Origin: Erigeron canadensis
Lineage: Eukaryota; Streptophyta; Magnoliopsida; Asterales; Asteraceae
Direction: 5' to 3'
NCBI RefSeq assembly: GCF_010389155.1
Contig: NC_057765.1
Span: forward strand, 21,160,270 to 21,224,269
Length of the DNA stretch: 64,000 nucleotides
Shown: positions 43,815-55,455 of the stretch, piece after piece
Numbering within the stretch: the stretch's first letter is position 1
Layout of the letters: every line of letters starts with the position of its first letter
Position numbers and translations under genes: made by a program
The notes under the pieces: generated by a model
The model's input: the letters and a program-made list of their open reading frames with translations, nothing else
The model's database searches: none
What the model was told of the DNA's origin: nothing

Positions 43815-44899
43815 TCATCGCCATCCCACTACTGGTGCAATACTGACTCTGATCTTTTGAATGCTGAACAAAAAGATCGAACAGCTGCAGATAATAGAGC
43901 TAGATCATGCTTATACAAAGCTCTACCAGATGAAATCTATGGCTCAGTTGATTTATATGATACAGCCAAGGAAATATGGGATGAGGTGGCAAGACAGATG
44001 GAAGGAGCTGACGTGACTTCAACAATTCGATTGACCAATGTTTTGACTGAGTTTGACAACTTCCCCAAATTGCCAAATGAATCTATTGAAGCTGTCTACT
44101 ACAGATTCTGCAATGTCATAAATGCACTGAGGAAGAACAATGTCAAGAAAATAGAGATTGAGTTAAACATCAAAATCATCAAAGCTCTTGGTCCAGAATG
44201 GGAAGATTTTGGAACACAGATCAAGCAACATCAAAATCTGACCAAGTTCACCATTCATACTCTTTATGAATCTTTCAAACTCAATGAAAACCAAGTTCTA
44301 AACAAAGCTTCATCAAGCAAAATGCCAGAAGTTGTATCTTCTGATCCTTTGGCATTGATTGTTGAGAAGAAAGTATCTGAAGCTCTTAAGAGGCAAATGG
44401 TAGATGAACTATATCAAGCTCTTGCCGCAGTAACAAAGCATTTCAAGAGAAAATTTTACAAAGCGAGGCCAGCAAACAACAATCTCCGCATTTCTTCTAC
44501 AAGCGCATTTCCCAAGAAGGATCACTATCATGCTAAGGGTTAGGAACAAGGTGAAGCAAGTGGATCAAAGCATGGTGAGAAGTAGGAAGCTAATGAGAAA
44601 CAAGTTGATGAGAAGGGTAAGGCATCAGACAAAAAGTGCTACAATTATGGTATTCCCGGCCATTTTCAATTGATTGCAAGCAACCTTGAAAGCGGAACTA
44701 TGAGTATTACAAGCAGAAGATGCTGTTAGCCAAACAAGTTGAAGTAGGACATGCATTACTCGCTGAAGATGACAAATGGCTATTACTCTCTGATGACGAG
44801 GATGAAGATCTCTCTGCTAATGTTTGCTTTATGGCAAGGTTGGCCAAGGACAAAGTCTTTGAAGCAGAAAGCACTGATGATGAATACCCAGATGATGAG
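43815..44899 (+). pseudogene. gag: C gag continued, up to putative splice donor
   Basis: Capsid region continuing the fragment at 25668/42967: 'AEQKDRTAADNRARSCLYKA', 'DTAKEIWDEVARQMEGADVT', 'TIRLTNVLTEFDNFPKLPNE', then a basic stretch. Stops occur at 44541 and near 44584. The zinc knuckle at about 44635-44675 is damaged: the second Cys is Tyr (CYNYGIPGHF) and a base is lost. It resumes in the 44720 frame with LLAEDDKWLLLSDDEDEDLS. It ends at 44899, where element E inserted. The host bases around the duplication read GATGAG|GTAAAT, a phase-0 donor-like site matching A2 at 23653. Confidence 0.8.
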
Positions 44900-45807
44900 T
44901 GTTATGGGTGAAATTTCAGATTTCATTATCTTGGGACCTCAAGATCATGGACCTTTAGGATCTTGACACGCCTTGACGAATTACTAACGATAAACTTCAA
45001 GTATTGTTTCTATGAGATGCAGGTAACTTGATATTTATCACAAGGGAAATATCTCTAACGGTACAAAAGAGATTCAACACATGTCTTATTTGATCAACAC
45101 GCAAAGAAGACTTAGTCCAGCATCATAATCGGACTTCAAGAGGAATTTAGCATGGGGAGAATATCTTCAAACGGCTACAATATCAGTCAAGATATGCTCC
45201 AACGTTCACCAAATGAAGACCAGGAAGATCCCTGTAATTTCGGAAAATTAGTTACTAGCTTGCTCTATATAAACGAGGACCTGATCGATCATAGGTAATA
45301 CAATGTTACACAGACTCACATATTTACCTGCTTATTTTCTCTGCTCAAACTTGTAAACAACCAACACACTTTTCTTTACTTAGAAAGATCGATCAACTCG
45401 CTCTATCATTGTAACCAATTTACACCGTTAATAAAAGAACAAGGTAGGGACGATTGCTTCCTCCCGGGGTTTTTATTCCGGCAATCCATAAAGGATTAAG
45501 GGCTTTTCCTTGATAACAAATCTCGGTGTTCTTTGTTCCTTTCTCTTTATTTTCCGCATTTATTTACGTTTATCTTTCTTTATCTTGCTTAATCTATCTT
45601 ATATTTAATTATATAGTTATTTGCGAAATCTTTTGACTACCTTCTTTTGTTTAAGTCGACATAATCTTGATTTATCATACTTATTTTAAACGCATCTTTG
45701 AATCTAAACCAATTTTACAAGCCCTTAACCTCACGAACGAAAGTTTGCTTACATAATTGATCTAAGTCTTCAAGATTGATTATCTTAGATAATTTTTGAC
45801 CAAAATA
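44900..45807 (+). repeat. 5' LTR of element E
   Basis: Starts TGTTATGGGTGAAATTTC and ends GACCAAAATA (CA mutated to TA). A TATA box, tatataaa, is at 45266-45273. 908 bp against 913 bp for the 3' copy. Confidence 0.9.
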
Positions 45808-45810
45808 ATT

Positions 45811-45828
45811 TGGCGCCCACCGTGGGGC
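45811..45828 (+). other. Primer binding site of element E
   Basis: TGGCGCCCACCGTGGGGC lies three bases after the LTR, a form usual for Tat/Athila-type gypsy elements and unlike the tRNA-Met site of the copia elements here. Confidence 0.8.
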
Positions 45829-45903
45829 AAAAGGTGCTTTCGATCTGATAAAAAATCTTTTTGATTTTCATAAATCTCGATTTTTCAAAATCTAATACCG
45901 AAG

Positions 45904-48036
45904 ATGTCGACTCAACTAACTAATTCTTCGCAAATTACTCCTGTTCTTTCTTCTCATTTGCCTCCTCTACCTCCAGGACGTGTTTTTTATCGAAGAAACA
46001 GGAACAATGTTGCTCGAACTTCTGCCCAGGAAAAAGGAAAAGAGCCAATGGATTCATTCCAGATCCCAGACTTATCTAGAGAAATTCCGGCAGGAAACTC
46101 ATCTCAGGAGAATGCAAGATCAAGATAGACTCAAAGAAGGAGTTTTTACGACGATTATGGCAATCCGGATCCCTACAATACCAGATCTAGGAATGTTAAC
46201 TCTGAAGAACTGCCTGACTTGTTTACATTTTGCAGAATCTTGATAAGACAATTAAGACTAATCAAGAATATAATCAGGCACAATTCAAAATTCTTGAGTC
46301 AAGGGTTTTTGAAAACAGACCACTGATGACTCCTAGGAATTTGTTTTCAACGACTCCAACTGCTCCTGAGTCTGCTCCTATTAATACGTCGATGCCAACT
46401 GCGACTCCTAATTTTGGGAGTAATGTTCCGCAAAACACTCATGTTGCTGGAACATCGGCCACCATGAGTGCAGGTTTGAACAATTCTAATTATTTTGCTG
46501 GATCTTTTGCTTTTAAATCCATCGCAGGGACAAGGAGCAAATGATAACATCGCTAGAGAATTTCAGAAGATTAAAGACATGATTTCGAGCGTTCCTGGAT
46601 TTTACAATCCAATTCCTGAAGTCAAACCTGCGTCCTATCTAATCAACAGATATGGCGACAGGATTGCAAACGTAGAAATCCCGAAGAAATTCCAAGTTCC
46701 AAATATGAAACCATATGATGGAACCACTGACCCACAGGAGCATATCGCGCTGTATCTGGAGAAAATGGAAACAGTGCCGATTCCATCAAATTTGAAAAAA
46801 GCTTGCTTATGCAGAAGCTTTGGATCGACACTATCTGGATCAGCTTTAAAATGGCTGCAGAGTTTGCCTCCTCTATCTATTAATTCTTTCGCTGATTTAA
46901 CAAATTTATTTTATAGTCAATTTTCACGCAGTAGGACTTTTGAGAAAGTGACTGATGATCTATATAAAATAATTCAAAAACCGCATGAATCACTTAGAGA
47001 TTTTATGACTAGATTTACAAAAGAATCTCTTAATATTCCTAAATTAGATATGTTGACCGCTATTCAAGCTTTGCAGAAAGGTCTCCATAAAGGATCTAAA
47101 TTCCAGGAAGATCTCATAATGACGCCATGCAGAAATTTAGATGAAGCAAAAGCAGGGCAGCAAGATTTATAAGGCTCGAAGAAAATGAACTTACAACTTC
47201 GAAATTAGATGCCTTATCATATGATCGTCCAAATCGGAAGGCAGAAACCCCGGTGTTTAAACCGAGACACAAACCTTACTCAAGACATGTAGATGATCAA
47301 GTCAATGTCGTTGAAGAAGATGACGGGGTCGAATATCCAACTTTGGCATTATACTGTTTCTCTGTAGGAACTCCTGGCATTATAATGGCGCTTAGAGATC
47401 TTGAAGACAAGGTGAGATGGCCTCAGAAGAAAAATGACGGATACTTCAAGAAGAAAGATCCTAGCCAGTGGTGTGCTTATCATGAAGACTTTGGCCATAT
47501 CACCGAAGATTGCAAGATGTTAAGAAGAGAAATATCCACTTTATTAGCAAAAGGATATTTGACAGAACTCCTTGGAAGGAAGAAGGCCAAAGATGTCGAA
47601 GGCTTGGACTTTTCCAAACCAAAATCAACACAAAAAGCAGACTCCCCACCAGCGAATGCAAAAGTAATTAATACCATCTCTGGGGGATCGGAAGTGTGCG
47701 GGACAACATATTCAGCAGCAAAAAGACTTGCAAAGCAAAGCAAAGCAGATAAAGGAGAAAGAAGTGTGAAGAAAGCATCAATTTCGGACTCAGACATTAT
47801 CTCCTTTGAAGAAGATTTTGATGATATCATGGAACCTCATCATGATGGGCTGGTAATTACTCTTTTTATCGCTAACCATTATGTTCGCAGGATTTTGATA
47901 GATAATGGGAGCTCAATGAATATCCTCAAGCTCCAAACAATAGTAGAAAGCTCCAAGGATTTGGATCCTCATGCCATTGAAAGCTTGGGAATTGCAGATT
48001 TGAAACAGCAAAGAAAATATTTCGCTTGTGGTTAGG
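45904..48036 (+). pseudogene. gag: E gag and partial protease
   Basis: ATG at 45904 (MSTQLTNSSQITPVLSSHLP), with frameshifts near 46127, 46500 and 47172. The Retrotrans_gag domain of Tat type lies at 46550-47171, with 'PKKFQVPNMKPYDGTTDPQE', 'LSGSALKWLQSLPPLSINSF' and 'LYKIIQKPHESLRDFMTRFT'. It is followed by a knuckle-like CAYHEDFGHITEDC (about 47470-47511) and a pepsin-like protease start, RRILIDNGSSMNIL, with the active-site Asp at 47901-47903. Coding ends at a TAG at 48033-48035, and pol enzymes are absent. The remnant resembles the gag-only, non-autonomous gypsy class. Confidence 0.8.
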
Positions 48037-49026
48037 GAAAAGAAACTCCTAGACTCAGCGAAATCCAATTGCAAAGTATCAACCCCTTTGATTCTACTAG
48101 AATAATTGTTGCAGGAACACGACCGGAAGATGACGTCGATACGTCAGAAATAACTAATTAGGGAATTTGGAACCTTTGAAACACAGGGTTTACAAATAAC
48201 AAATTGTTTGATGTTTTGAACAGGTACAAAAATCAGGAAACTCAGCTACGCTAGTAACAACGTGGAACAAGGTCTTCACCTTTTGGCTTTCACGCCAACT
48301 TTTGGTTGGGGGTTTTCACCCTCTCTTACGGTTTGCCCATGTCGCACGTTCATTAATTTCACAGCTGAAGGGTTAAATTCCAAGGTTGTCGAAATTAATT
48401 CTACCGATTATGGATGTCACCATCGATCTCCCGAAATGGCTAACCATGCCACCCATTACACAAACACATACGAAAAGGCTAACCACGCCTCCCAAGCATG
48501 TTCAAGATATTGAAACACCCTCATTATCTTGGACTCCAATGTCCCTATGAGAATATTAAAATTCAGAATTCCCTTCTTAATTTTAATCCCCTCCAAAGAT
48601 CATATCGGTCCCATTTATATTTTATTGCTACAGGAATATAGTGGAACTGACAAACAATTAAGACGCTGGATGCTTGAAGATCACAATTTACAACTGGATC
48701 TTAATTACATATCACAAGGTGCATGTATCTTACCCTATAATTATTACTTTGATTTGATTTATTACTGTTGATATAGTCAAATAAGTCAAGGGTAATAATT
48801 AACTAACATGTGATATCATGCAAACGATTATTTAATTTTCCAATTTTAACCCCATTAACATCATTGATTTTTGGAATCGAAGCAATAAAGATCAAAAGAT
48901 AAATATTTTTCATTAATAACGAAAATATTTACAAAAGATAAAACTACTTGATAGCAGTTACAATCAAAAGAGTTTAAAAATGGGTTCTGGCCTTTGCATT
49001 ATATCCGTCATCGCCCATCAAAAACT
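48037..49026 (+). other. E non-coding 3' region
   Basis: I see no gene on either strand here. One imperfect direct repeat, 'aaatggctaaccatgccacc' / 'aaaaggctaaccacgcctcc', occurs at 48434 and 48475. The right part is the 3' flank of the antisense ORF. Confidence 0.6.
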
Positions 49027-49443
49027 TTACAGAAGAACGTCCCAGTAAAGCTCAGGGTTAATCTCCTTCAACTTATTCAAAATTGACCTAACCCTTTCTA
49101 GTTCCTCTCAAGCCCCTCGGAGTTCTTCCTGCGTTGCGCCAAGTTCGCAACAAATGTCTCTCAAAGCATTGTTGAGAATCTTATTTTTTGCTTCGAAACT
49201 CTTTTTCACCTCCAGACCCATTTCTTTTTCGGTCTCAATGGATTCCCTTAAGATTTGAGTAGGCCTTCCATAGTTTGGATGATCTCATCGTTTATCTTGT
49301 CTTTGGCGATCTATTGTTCTTCGAGATCAGCGAAAGACTGAAATATGAAATAAATAAGTTATAAATAACAAGCAAATAACTTAAGGAAAAAGAAGATTTA
49401 AATATACCTTTTGAAGGAAATCCCCAAAAGATTTTAGAGACAT
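49027..49443 (-). pseudogene. Antisense ORF of element E with a 70-bp intron
   Basis: Minus strand. ATG at 49443, exon 1 of 12 codons to 49408, donor AAG|GTATATTT at 49407, acceptor TTTCAG at 49338, exon 2 from 49337 to a TAA at 49027-49029. The product is about 115 residues with heptad-like Glu/Lys/Leu sequence ('EMGLEVKKSFEAKNKILNNA', 'ELERVRSILNKLKEINPEL'), so a coiled coil is likely. One in-frame TAG near 49311, one lost base near 49255 and a TGA near 49107 show decay. A TATA box lies 65 bp upstream. Antisense ORFs before the 3' LTR are known in Tat-lineage elements; the function is not known to me. Confidence 0.65.
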
Positions 49444-49507
49444 ATTGAAAGTATGGATTTTAAAGAAAAGAAGATTTTTCGTGACTTCAAAAGACTGAGG
49501 GCACTCG

Positions 49508-49519
49508 CTTATATAATAG
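49508..49519 (-). promoter_or_regulatory. TATA box of the antisense ORF
   Basis: On the minus strand the sequence reads CTATTATATAAG, 65 bp upstream of the antisense ATG. It suggests independent transcription towards the interior of the element. Confidence 0.5.
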
Positions 49520-49711
49520 GGTAAAAGGACATGAATGAATCATCGGGTAGTTACCTATCAAGTCAAGACTCTTGGTTATCTTATCTCCATGCGTCTTATC
49601 CTCGGGGTGAATTCAAAAATTAACTCCTTGACTTTGGTCAAAGCGTAGTCCTGAAGATTCAAAATTATTTTGAGCAAAGTTATTTTAAACAAAATTGATT
49701 TTTTATCAAAA

Positions 49712-49726
49712 TAACTTTGGGACAAT
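49712..49726 (+). other. Polypurine tract of element E
   Basis: 'taactttgggacaat' directly before TGTTATGGG at 49727, degenerate but correctly placed. Confidence 0.6.
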
Positions 49727-50639
49727 TGTTATGGGTGAAATTTCAGATTTCATTATCTTGGGACCTCAAGATCATGGACCTTCAGGATCTTGACACGCCT
49801 TGACGAATTACTAACGATAAACTTCAAGTATTGTTTCTATGAGACTATTATGCAGGTAACTTGGTATTTATCACAAGGGAAATATCTCTAACGGTACAAA
49901 AGAGATTCAACACATCTCTTATTTGATCAACACGCAAAGAAGACTTAGTCCAGCATCATAATCGGACTTCAAGAGGAATTCAGCATGAGGAGAATATCTT
50001 GAAACGGCTACAATATCACTCAAGATATGCTCCAATGTTCACCAGATGAAGACCAGGAAGATCCCTGTAATTTTGGAAAATTAGTTACTAGGCTGCTCTA
50101 TATAAACGAGGACCTGATCGATCATAGGATATACAACGTTACACACACTCACATATTTACTTGCTTATTTTCTCTGCTCATACTTGTAAACAAGCAACAC
50201 ACTTTTCTTTACTTAGAAAGATCGATCAAGTCGCTCTATGATTGTAACCTATGTACACCATTAATAAAAGAACAAGGCAGGGACGATTGCTTCCTCCCGG
50301 GGTTTTTATCCGGCAATCCATAAAGGATTAAGGGCTTTTCCTCTATAACAAATCTCGGTGTTCTTTGTTCCTTTCTCTTTATTTTCCGCATTTATTTACG
50401 TTTATCTTTTTTTATCTTGCTTAATCTATCTTATATTTGATTATAAAGTTATTTGCGAAATCTTTTGACTACCTTCTTTTGTTTAAGTCGACATAATGTT
50501 GATTTATCATACTTATTTTAAACGCATCTTTGAATTTAAACCAATTTTACAAGCCCTTAACCTCACGAACGAAAGTTTGGTTATATAATTGATCTAAGTC
50601 TTCAAGGTTGATTATCTTGGATAATATTTGACCAAAACA
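49727..50639 (+). repeat. 3' LTR of element E
   Basis: TGTTATGGG...ACCAAAACA. Followed by the target duplication ATGAG. Confidence 0.9.
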
Positions 50640-50644
50640 ATGAG

Positions 50645-53088
50645 GTAAATCTCGACTCTTCTTTTTCATTGATTAAGGATAAAGAGTCATGTAGATTAGC
50701 TTTGTCAAACCTGAAAACTCATATCAAATCTTTAGCCAAAACAAACAGAAAATTAAAGAGTAGCATTTTATTTTCTAAAAGTGAATTTTCAAAACTTCTT
50801 GAAGAACATTCAAAATTACTTTTTGAACATAATGCTATTAAACAAGATTTTCAAACATACAAAGACAAAATTTTGGTTAAAGAATGTAAGTTGAATGCCT
50901 CTCCTGATTCTAAGTTATTACAAAAATGTCACAATCTTGAAAAGACCATTCATGATCTTAAAAAAGTCAATCAAGATCTTGAAACTCAAAAGACCAATGA
51001 ATGGCTTCGGGCAAATGCTAGACAAATGGATGTTGATATTCTCAATAAAAAGCTCCAAGAAGCTAAACCAAACAATGTTGAACTCGAAAGGAAGATTTCT
51101 GATATAAATCATAATTGTTTTCTAAAAGGCATAGTGAGAATCTTGAAAAACAAGTTGAGGAATTTAAAAAGAATATATTTTTCGATCAAGAAAAGTTATA
51201 TAAAGTTGAACAAAACCTTCTCTTGGATTTCACTGCCTATTTCAACAAGTCAAAAATTGACAAAAAGGATCTTCTTCCCGGGTTGGGATTTGAGAATATC
51301 ACACCATTACAAAAAGCCAAAGAAGAAATTGAACCTTTGTATAATGAAAAATTCCTTCGACTTAGTATGGTACAACAATTTATTCGTCAATTGGATGACA
51401 AATTTGAGATTGATGAAGTTGAGAGGATACCTAAAGATAAATTTTTGGTTAATTATGATGCAATAAATGCTTCGTACAAAACTAAAGAATCTTCAATTTT
51501 TAAATTGGAAAAAATTGCATCAAATTTTCAAAACCAAGAATCTGTCGGTACTCCACCTAAACCAACTAAAATGTATGTTCCAACAACATATTTGGAAAAA
51601 CAAATAGAAGGTTTACAACAAAAGGTGGAATCTCAACAAAATGTTATTAATCACCTCAAGTCTCAAAGTCCGATTTCAGAGGAGAAATGTATTGTTGTTG
51701 ATACTAAGAAAGTTTGTGTGAATGTTTCTACTCAAACTGATCTAAGTGCTTTAGTAGACCATTCTACCCAAACTACCTGTGATTCATCTACAAATTCCTC
51801 CACTCAAACCTTGACTGATTCTCTTGAATGCACTTATCAAAATACTGCTAGTCTTATAGCTGATGATTATGTGCAATCTAATTTATCTGATGAAGAACTT
51901 GCACATAGTTTAATTTTGATATGGTACTTCTATAGGTTTTTCACATGCAATTCAATTGATGAGTTAGTTGTTCACCCTAAGCTTAGTGCTAGTTTATGTG
52001 TTGATACTTCTACTCAGTTTTCTTGTGAGACCAAAGATGTGTCAGTTCAAGTTGACATAATTTCTAAGACTATCCATGATGTGAAGTTGGACACCAAGAT
52101 TCCTGATTTTTCAAAACTTTCAAAAGAATTTGAAACTAATCAACTTTCATTGAAATTTTTCACAAAAGATGATTTTAATAAATTCATGGAGGGAGAATAT
52201 ATTTTTGATTCAGAAACTGAGAAAAAGATTGAATCTACCAAAATCAAAGTTGAAACAAAAGAGGAATCTCAAAATCCATTGTCCAAAGCTCCAACTTCAT
52301 ATTATTCAAAGGAACAAGTTAAGACCAAACTCGTCAAGACTGAACAAAAGACCATTAAGTTAGAACCAAAGATTCCTACCCCGGTTAAACATGTCAAAAA
52401 GGAACAAGCTGAGACCACACCCAGATCAAAGTACACCAAAGTGAAACTTCCAAAAGACTATCCTAATGCTTCTCCTTCTAGCTCTCAATCTAGTTCTTTA
52501 CCTAAGGTGTCTAAGTCAAGCTCAGTTTTGCTAAATAAGGATGCATCTAATGGTACAACTAGATATAGGGATAGATATGGATGGTTCTTTCATGATAAAC
52601 CAAAGAAGCAAGAAGTTTCCTCACCACCAAAAGATTCTAAAAGGATGAAAGTGTTTAAAACCCCTCGTTCTAATCTTCTTAGTTTCAAATCAACAAGTGG
52701 AAAGAGCATAACTAGTGATGCTAAATGGGTTGCTAAAACTTTTGTACCTAAGTCCACTAGTAATCAAATGCATGTTGAGAAAAAGAAGAAAAGACGGAGG
52801 AGAAAGGCTGGTAATAGGAAGAAGGATGTTCCTATTAATTCAAACAATTCATCTTTGTTAAATAATGTTGAATGTGCTAAGGCAAGGCCTTCTGAGCTTG
52901 TGAACAATTTTAATTCATGTACTCGTGTGGTTGATGTGAATGCTTGTAGACGTGTTACTTTTAACTCTCATGTTAATGTTCGTACTTTTTATCCAAATGT
53001 GCTTGTTGATGATGTGCTTGTTAATGCTTATGATGATTCAAAAGCATGTTTGAATGCATTTCCTAAGTATATACCCTGCCTGTCTTAA
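50645..53088 (+). pseudogene. C Gag extension: coiled coil, TQT motifs, basic tail
   Basis: The first part (50645-51118) is a coiled coil continuing the gag frame ('ESCRLALSNLKTHIKSLAKT', 'EKTIHDLKKVNQDLETQKTN'). A frameshift near 51120 shifts to the 51115-53088 frame. There, three STQT motifs lie exactly 12 residues apart (codons at 51730, 51766, 51802), with further STQF and SVQV at about 52012 and 52041. TQT motifs bind dynein light chain 8, and Sirevirus Gag proteins are reported to bind LC8-type proteins, so this is a good lineage marker. The C-terminal part is Lys/Ser/Pro-rich with KKKKRRRRKAGNRKK near 52785-52830, and ends TGA-free at a TAA, 53086-53088. LC8 binding here is inferred. 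Confidence 0.75.
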
Positions 53089-53151
53089 CTAACCACAAAG
53101 GACCCGTCTTCAAGTGGGTACCTAAAGTAGGTTAAATTTCTATGATTGCAG
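50645..53151 (+). other. Putative phase-0 GT-AG intron of element C holding the Gag extension
   Basis: Donor GAG|GTAAAT (GT at 50645, just after the E target duplication) and acceptor 'tttctatgattgcag|gaa' (AG at 53150-53151). Both edges are between codons in the gag and protease frames. Removal would skip the gag stop at 53086-53088 and join gag to the protease frame at 53152. The position and phase are the same as in B although the sequences are unrelated. Confidence 0.55.
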
Positions 53152-54664
53152 GAAATAACCATCTGTGTTTGGATACTCAATTCCGGGTGTTCGAAGCACA
53201 TAACTGGAAATAAAGCTTTGCTCAAGAATTTTGTTGAACGATTCATGGGAACTGTTCGCTTTGGAAACAACAATTTCGCTCCTATCTTAGGTTATGGGGA
53301 CACTGAACGAAATGGAATTGTCATCAAGAAAGTTCACTATGTTGAAGGATTAACTCATAACTTGTTCAGTGTTGGACAATTCTGTGACAACAATCTTCAA
53401 GTTCTTTTTTGACAATCTCTTTGTAAAGTCCAAACTCTAGATGGAGTTGACATTCTTTGCGGTGATCGTGATGATAATCTTTTTACCGTCAATCTCGATG
53501 ATAACCAACCAACCGATAATATTTGTCTCATTTCAAAGGCTACATCAAAGAATTCTTGGTTATGGCATAGACTGCTGTCTCATCTGAATTTCCAAACCAT
53601 CAATACTTTAGTCAACAAGAATCTTGTTGAAGGCTTGCCTGACTACAAGTATGAAAGTGAGCATGTTTGTCCTTCTTGTGCTGTTGGGAAGATTAAGAGA
53701 GCTTCTCATAAACCGAAGAAATCTCCAAACTCTTTAGCACCTCTTCATTTGCTTGACATGGATCTTTGTGGGCCAATGAAAGTACAAAGCCAAAATGGGA
53801 AGAAATACATCTTGGTTATTGTTGATGATTTTTCAAGATATACTTGGGTCAAGTTCCTCGCATTACATCCGTTCATTACATCTCCAAACAACTCAAGTTT
53901 TGATCGATTTTATCACTACTACTCAAGTAAATCTTCAACTTCCAATTCATTACATCCGTTCGGATAACGGTATTGAGTTCAAGAATGTTGTTTTTGATGA
54001 ATTTTGCAAATCCAAAGGCATTACTCATCAATTTTCAGCAGTTCGCACCCCACAACAAAACGGTGTTGTTGAAAGGAGAAATCGAACGCTTGTGGAAGCA
54101 GCAAGGACAATGCTTTCTTATTCCAAATTGCCATCTAATATGTGGGCTATCATCAATCAGCGTTTCAAAAAGACTCCTTATAAGGTTGTTAACAAACGCA
54201 AACCCAACATCAACTACTTTCATATATTTGGGTATGTTTGTTACACTTTGAATGATCAGGAGAATCTTGGAAAGTTCGAGAAGAAAGGTGATGAAGGATA
54301 TTTTGTTGGTTATTCCAAATCATCAATTGCCTACCGAATCTACAATCGCCGAACAAAAACAATTCAAGAAACAATGAAGGTTTGGTTTGATGAGATGTCA
54401 GGCATGATATTTGAGCAAGAAAGTTTGCTACCAACAAGTAATGATCCAAGTGCTTCAAGTACTTCTACAAGGACTTCTACCTTCGCTTCCAAATTCAAGA
54501 AGTTTCCAACTCCAACAAGTGATGAATTAGATATTCTTGTTGAAGAATTCTACAATTCAAAACCGATTTATGATGAAGAACCTCAAGTCATCGTTGAACC
54601 AATTCCAAACAATGAACCAATTCAAAACAACGATCCAAGCGACTTGCATATACTATGTATGTAA
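53152..54664 (+). pseudogene. pol: C protease and integrase, RT missing
   Basis: Protease reads LNSGCSKHITGNK: the catalytic Asp is Asn (codon 53179-53181). The gag-pre-integrase zinc segment has 'WLWHRLLSHLNF' and CPSCAVGKIKR, with a TGA at 53410. Integrase core: LLDMDLCGPM, frameshift near 53880, RSDNGIEFKN, NGVVERRNRTL (D, D and E present) and a small deletion after 'SNMWA' near 54145. The linker runs to about 54645. Sequence then changes to AT-rich non-coding DNA, so reverse transcriptase and RNase H are deleted. Confidence 0.8.
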
Positions 54665-55455
54665 CCCGTTTTTCATTGTTTTTATTTATTTCAAAATGGC
54701 TTATATATACTCCGTGTATAACCCGTTCTTCAAAGTTTTATTTATTTAAGAGGATTTATACATTCTAAGATCCTGTTGTTATACATATAGATTGATATAA
54801 GATAACAAGGAATCGAACACCTTTGTGTACTTCCAAGTGGTCTTATATGAATATGTATGTGTAATAGCAGTTAATTGCTTTCAAATAAAGTTTTTTGAAC
54901 TCTTAATTGTTGATATGAGAAGCGAAGGATCGAACGCCTTTGTGTACTCACTAGTTGTCTCATTTTGAACAATTGATTGAGTTAAAGTTTGCTTAAATGT
55001 TTTATTGCCTCCAACTTGTTGATGTAAGATGCGACGGATTGAACGCCTTGTTGTACTCCCTAGCAGTCTTACTATGAACATTGTTGTTGAAGCAAAACTT
55101 TGTGCTTCTCAAATGAAAAATCTTGTTCACAATAGACTCTCAAGTTTTCCGAAAATATCACAACAAAGATTTTACTCTTTTTGATTTCACAAAAATCGAT
55201 TTTTGCTCCACCTTTCTATGGAAAACATTTTGATCTATTCTTGCATAGATTAAGGAGGAGTTTGTAATTTCAAAAACTTCCAAAACGTCAAATGTGTTTC
55301 AAACATTTTCATTCACACATTTGATGTTTTTCCAATAAATTTTTCATTCAAAAGAAGTCCGGTGATTAGTTTGCACATGACCGATTAGGTTTCTCAAAAT
55401 TTACTCCATGAACTTCATCATCGTCAATGAGTTCTAACCCCGGAGTATTTCTATC
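54665..55455 (+). other. C post-pol non-coding remnant with three-unit repeat
   Basis: About three degenerate units of roughly 110 bp at 54775-55080, each with 'gatataaga' or 'gatatgaga', then 'ggatcgaacgcctttgtgta' or a variant, 'ctc..tagt' and 'gtct.at.tgaac'. A 'aaggaggagtttg' polypurine stretch is at 55250-55262. No gene seen. It ends at the D insertion, where 'ctatc' (55451-55455) should be the target duplication. Confidence 0.65.

Larger units (their letters stand above)
44895..50644 (+). mobile_element. Element E: non-autonomous Tat-like Ty3/gypsy, TSD ATGAG
   Basis: The LTRs 44900-45807 and 49727-50639 are flanked by ATGAG (44895-44899 and 50640-50644). Internally there is a gypsy-type primer site, a gag-protease remnant, an antisense spliced ORF and a polypurine tract, but no reverse transcriptase, RNase H or integrase. 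The LTRs differ by roughly 4-5% by eye, so the insertion is not recent. It sits exactly at the exon end of the putative gag donor in C. Confidence 0.9.
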
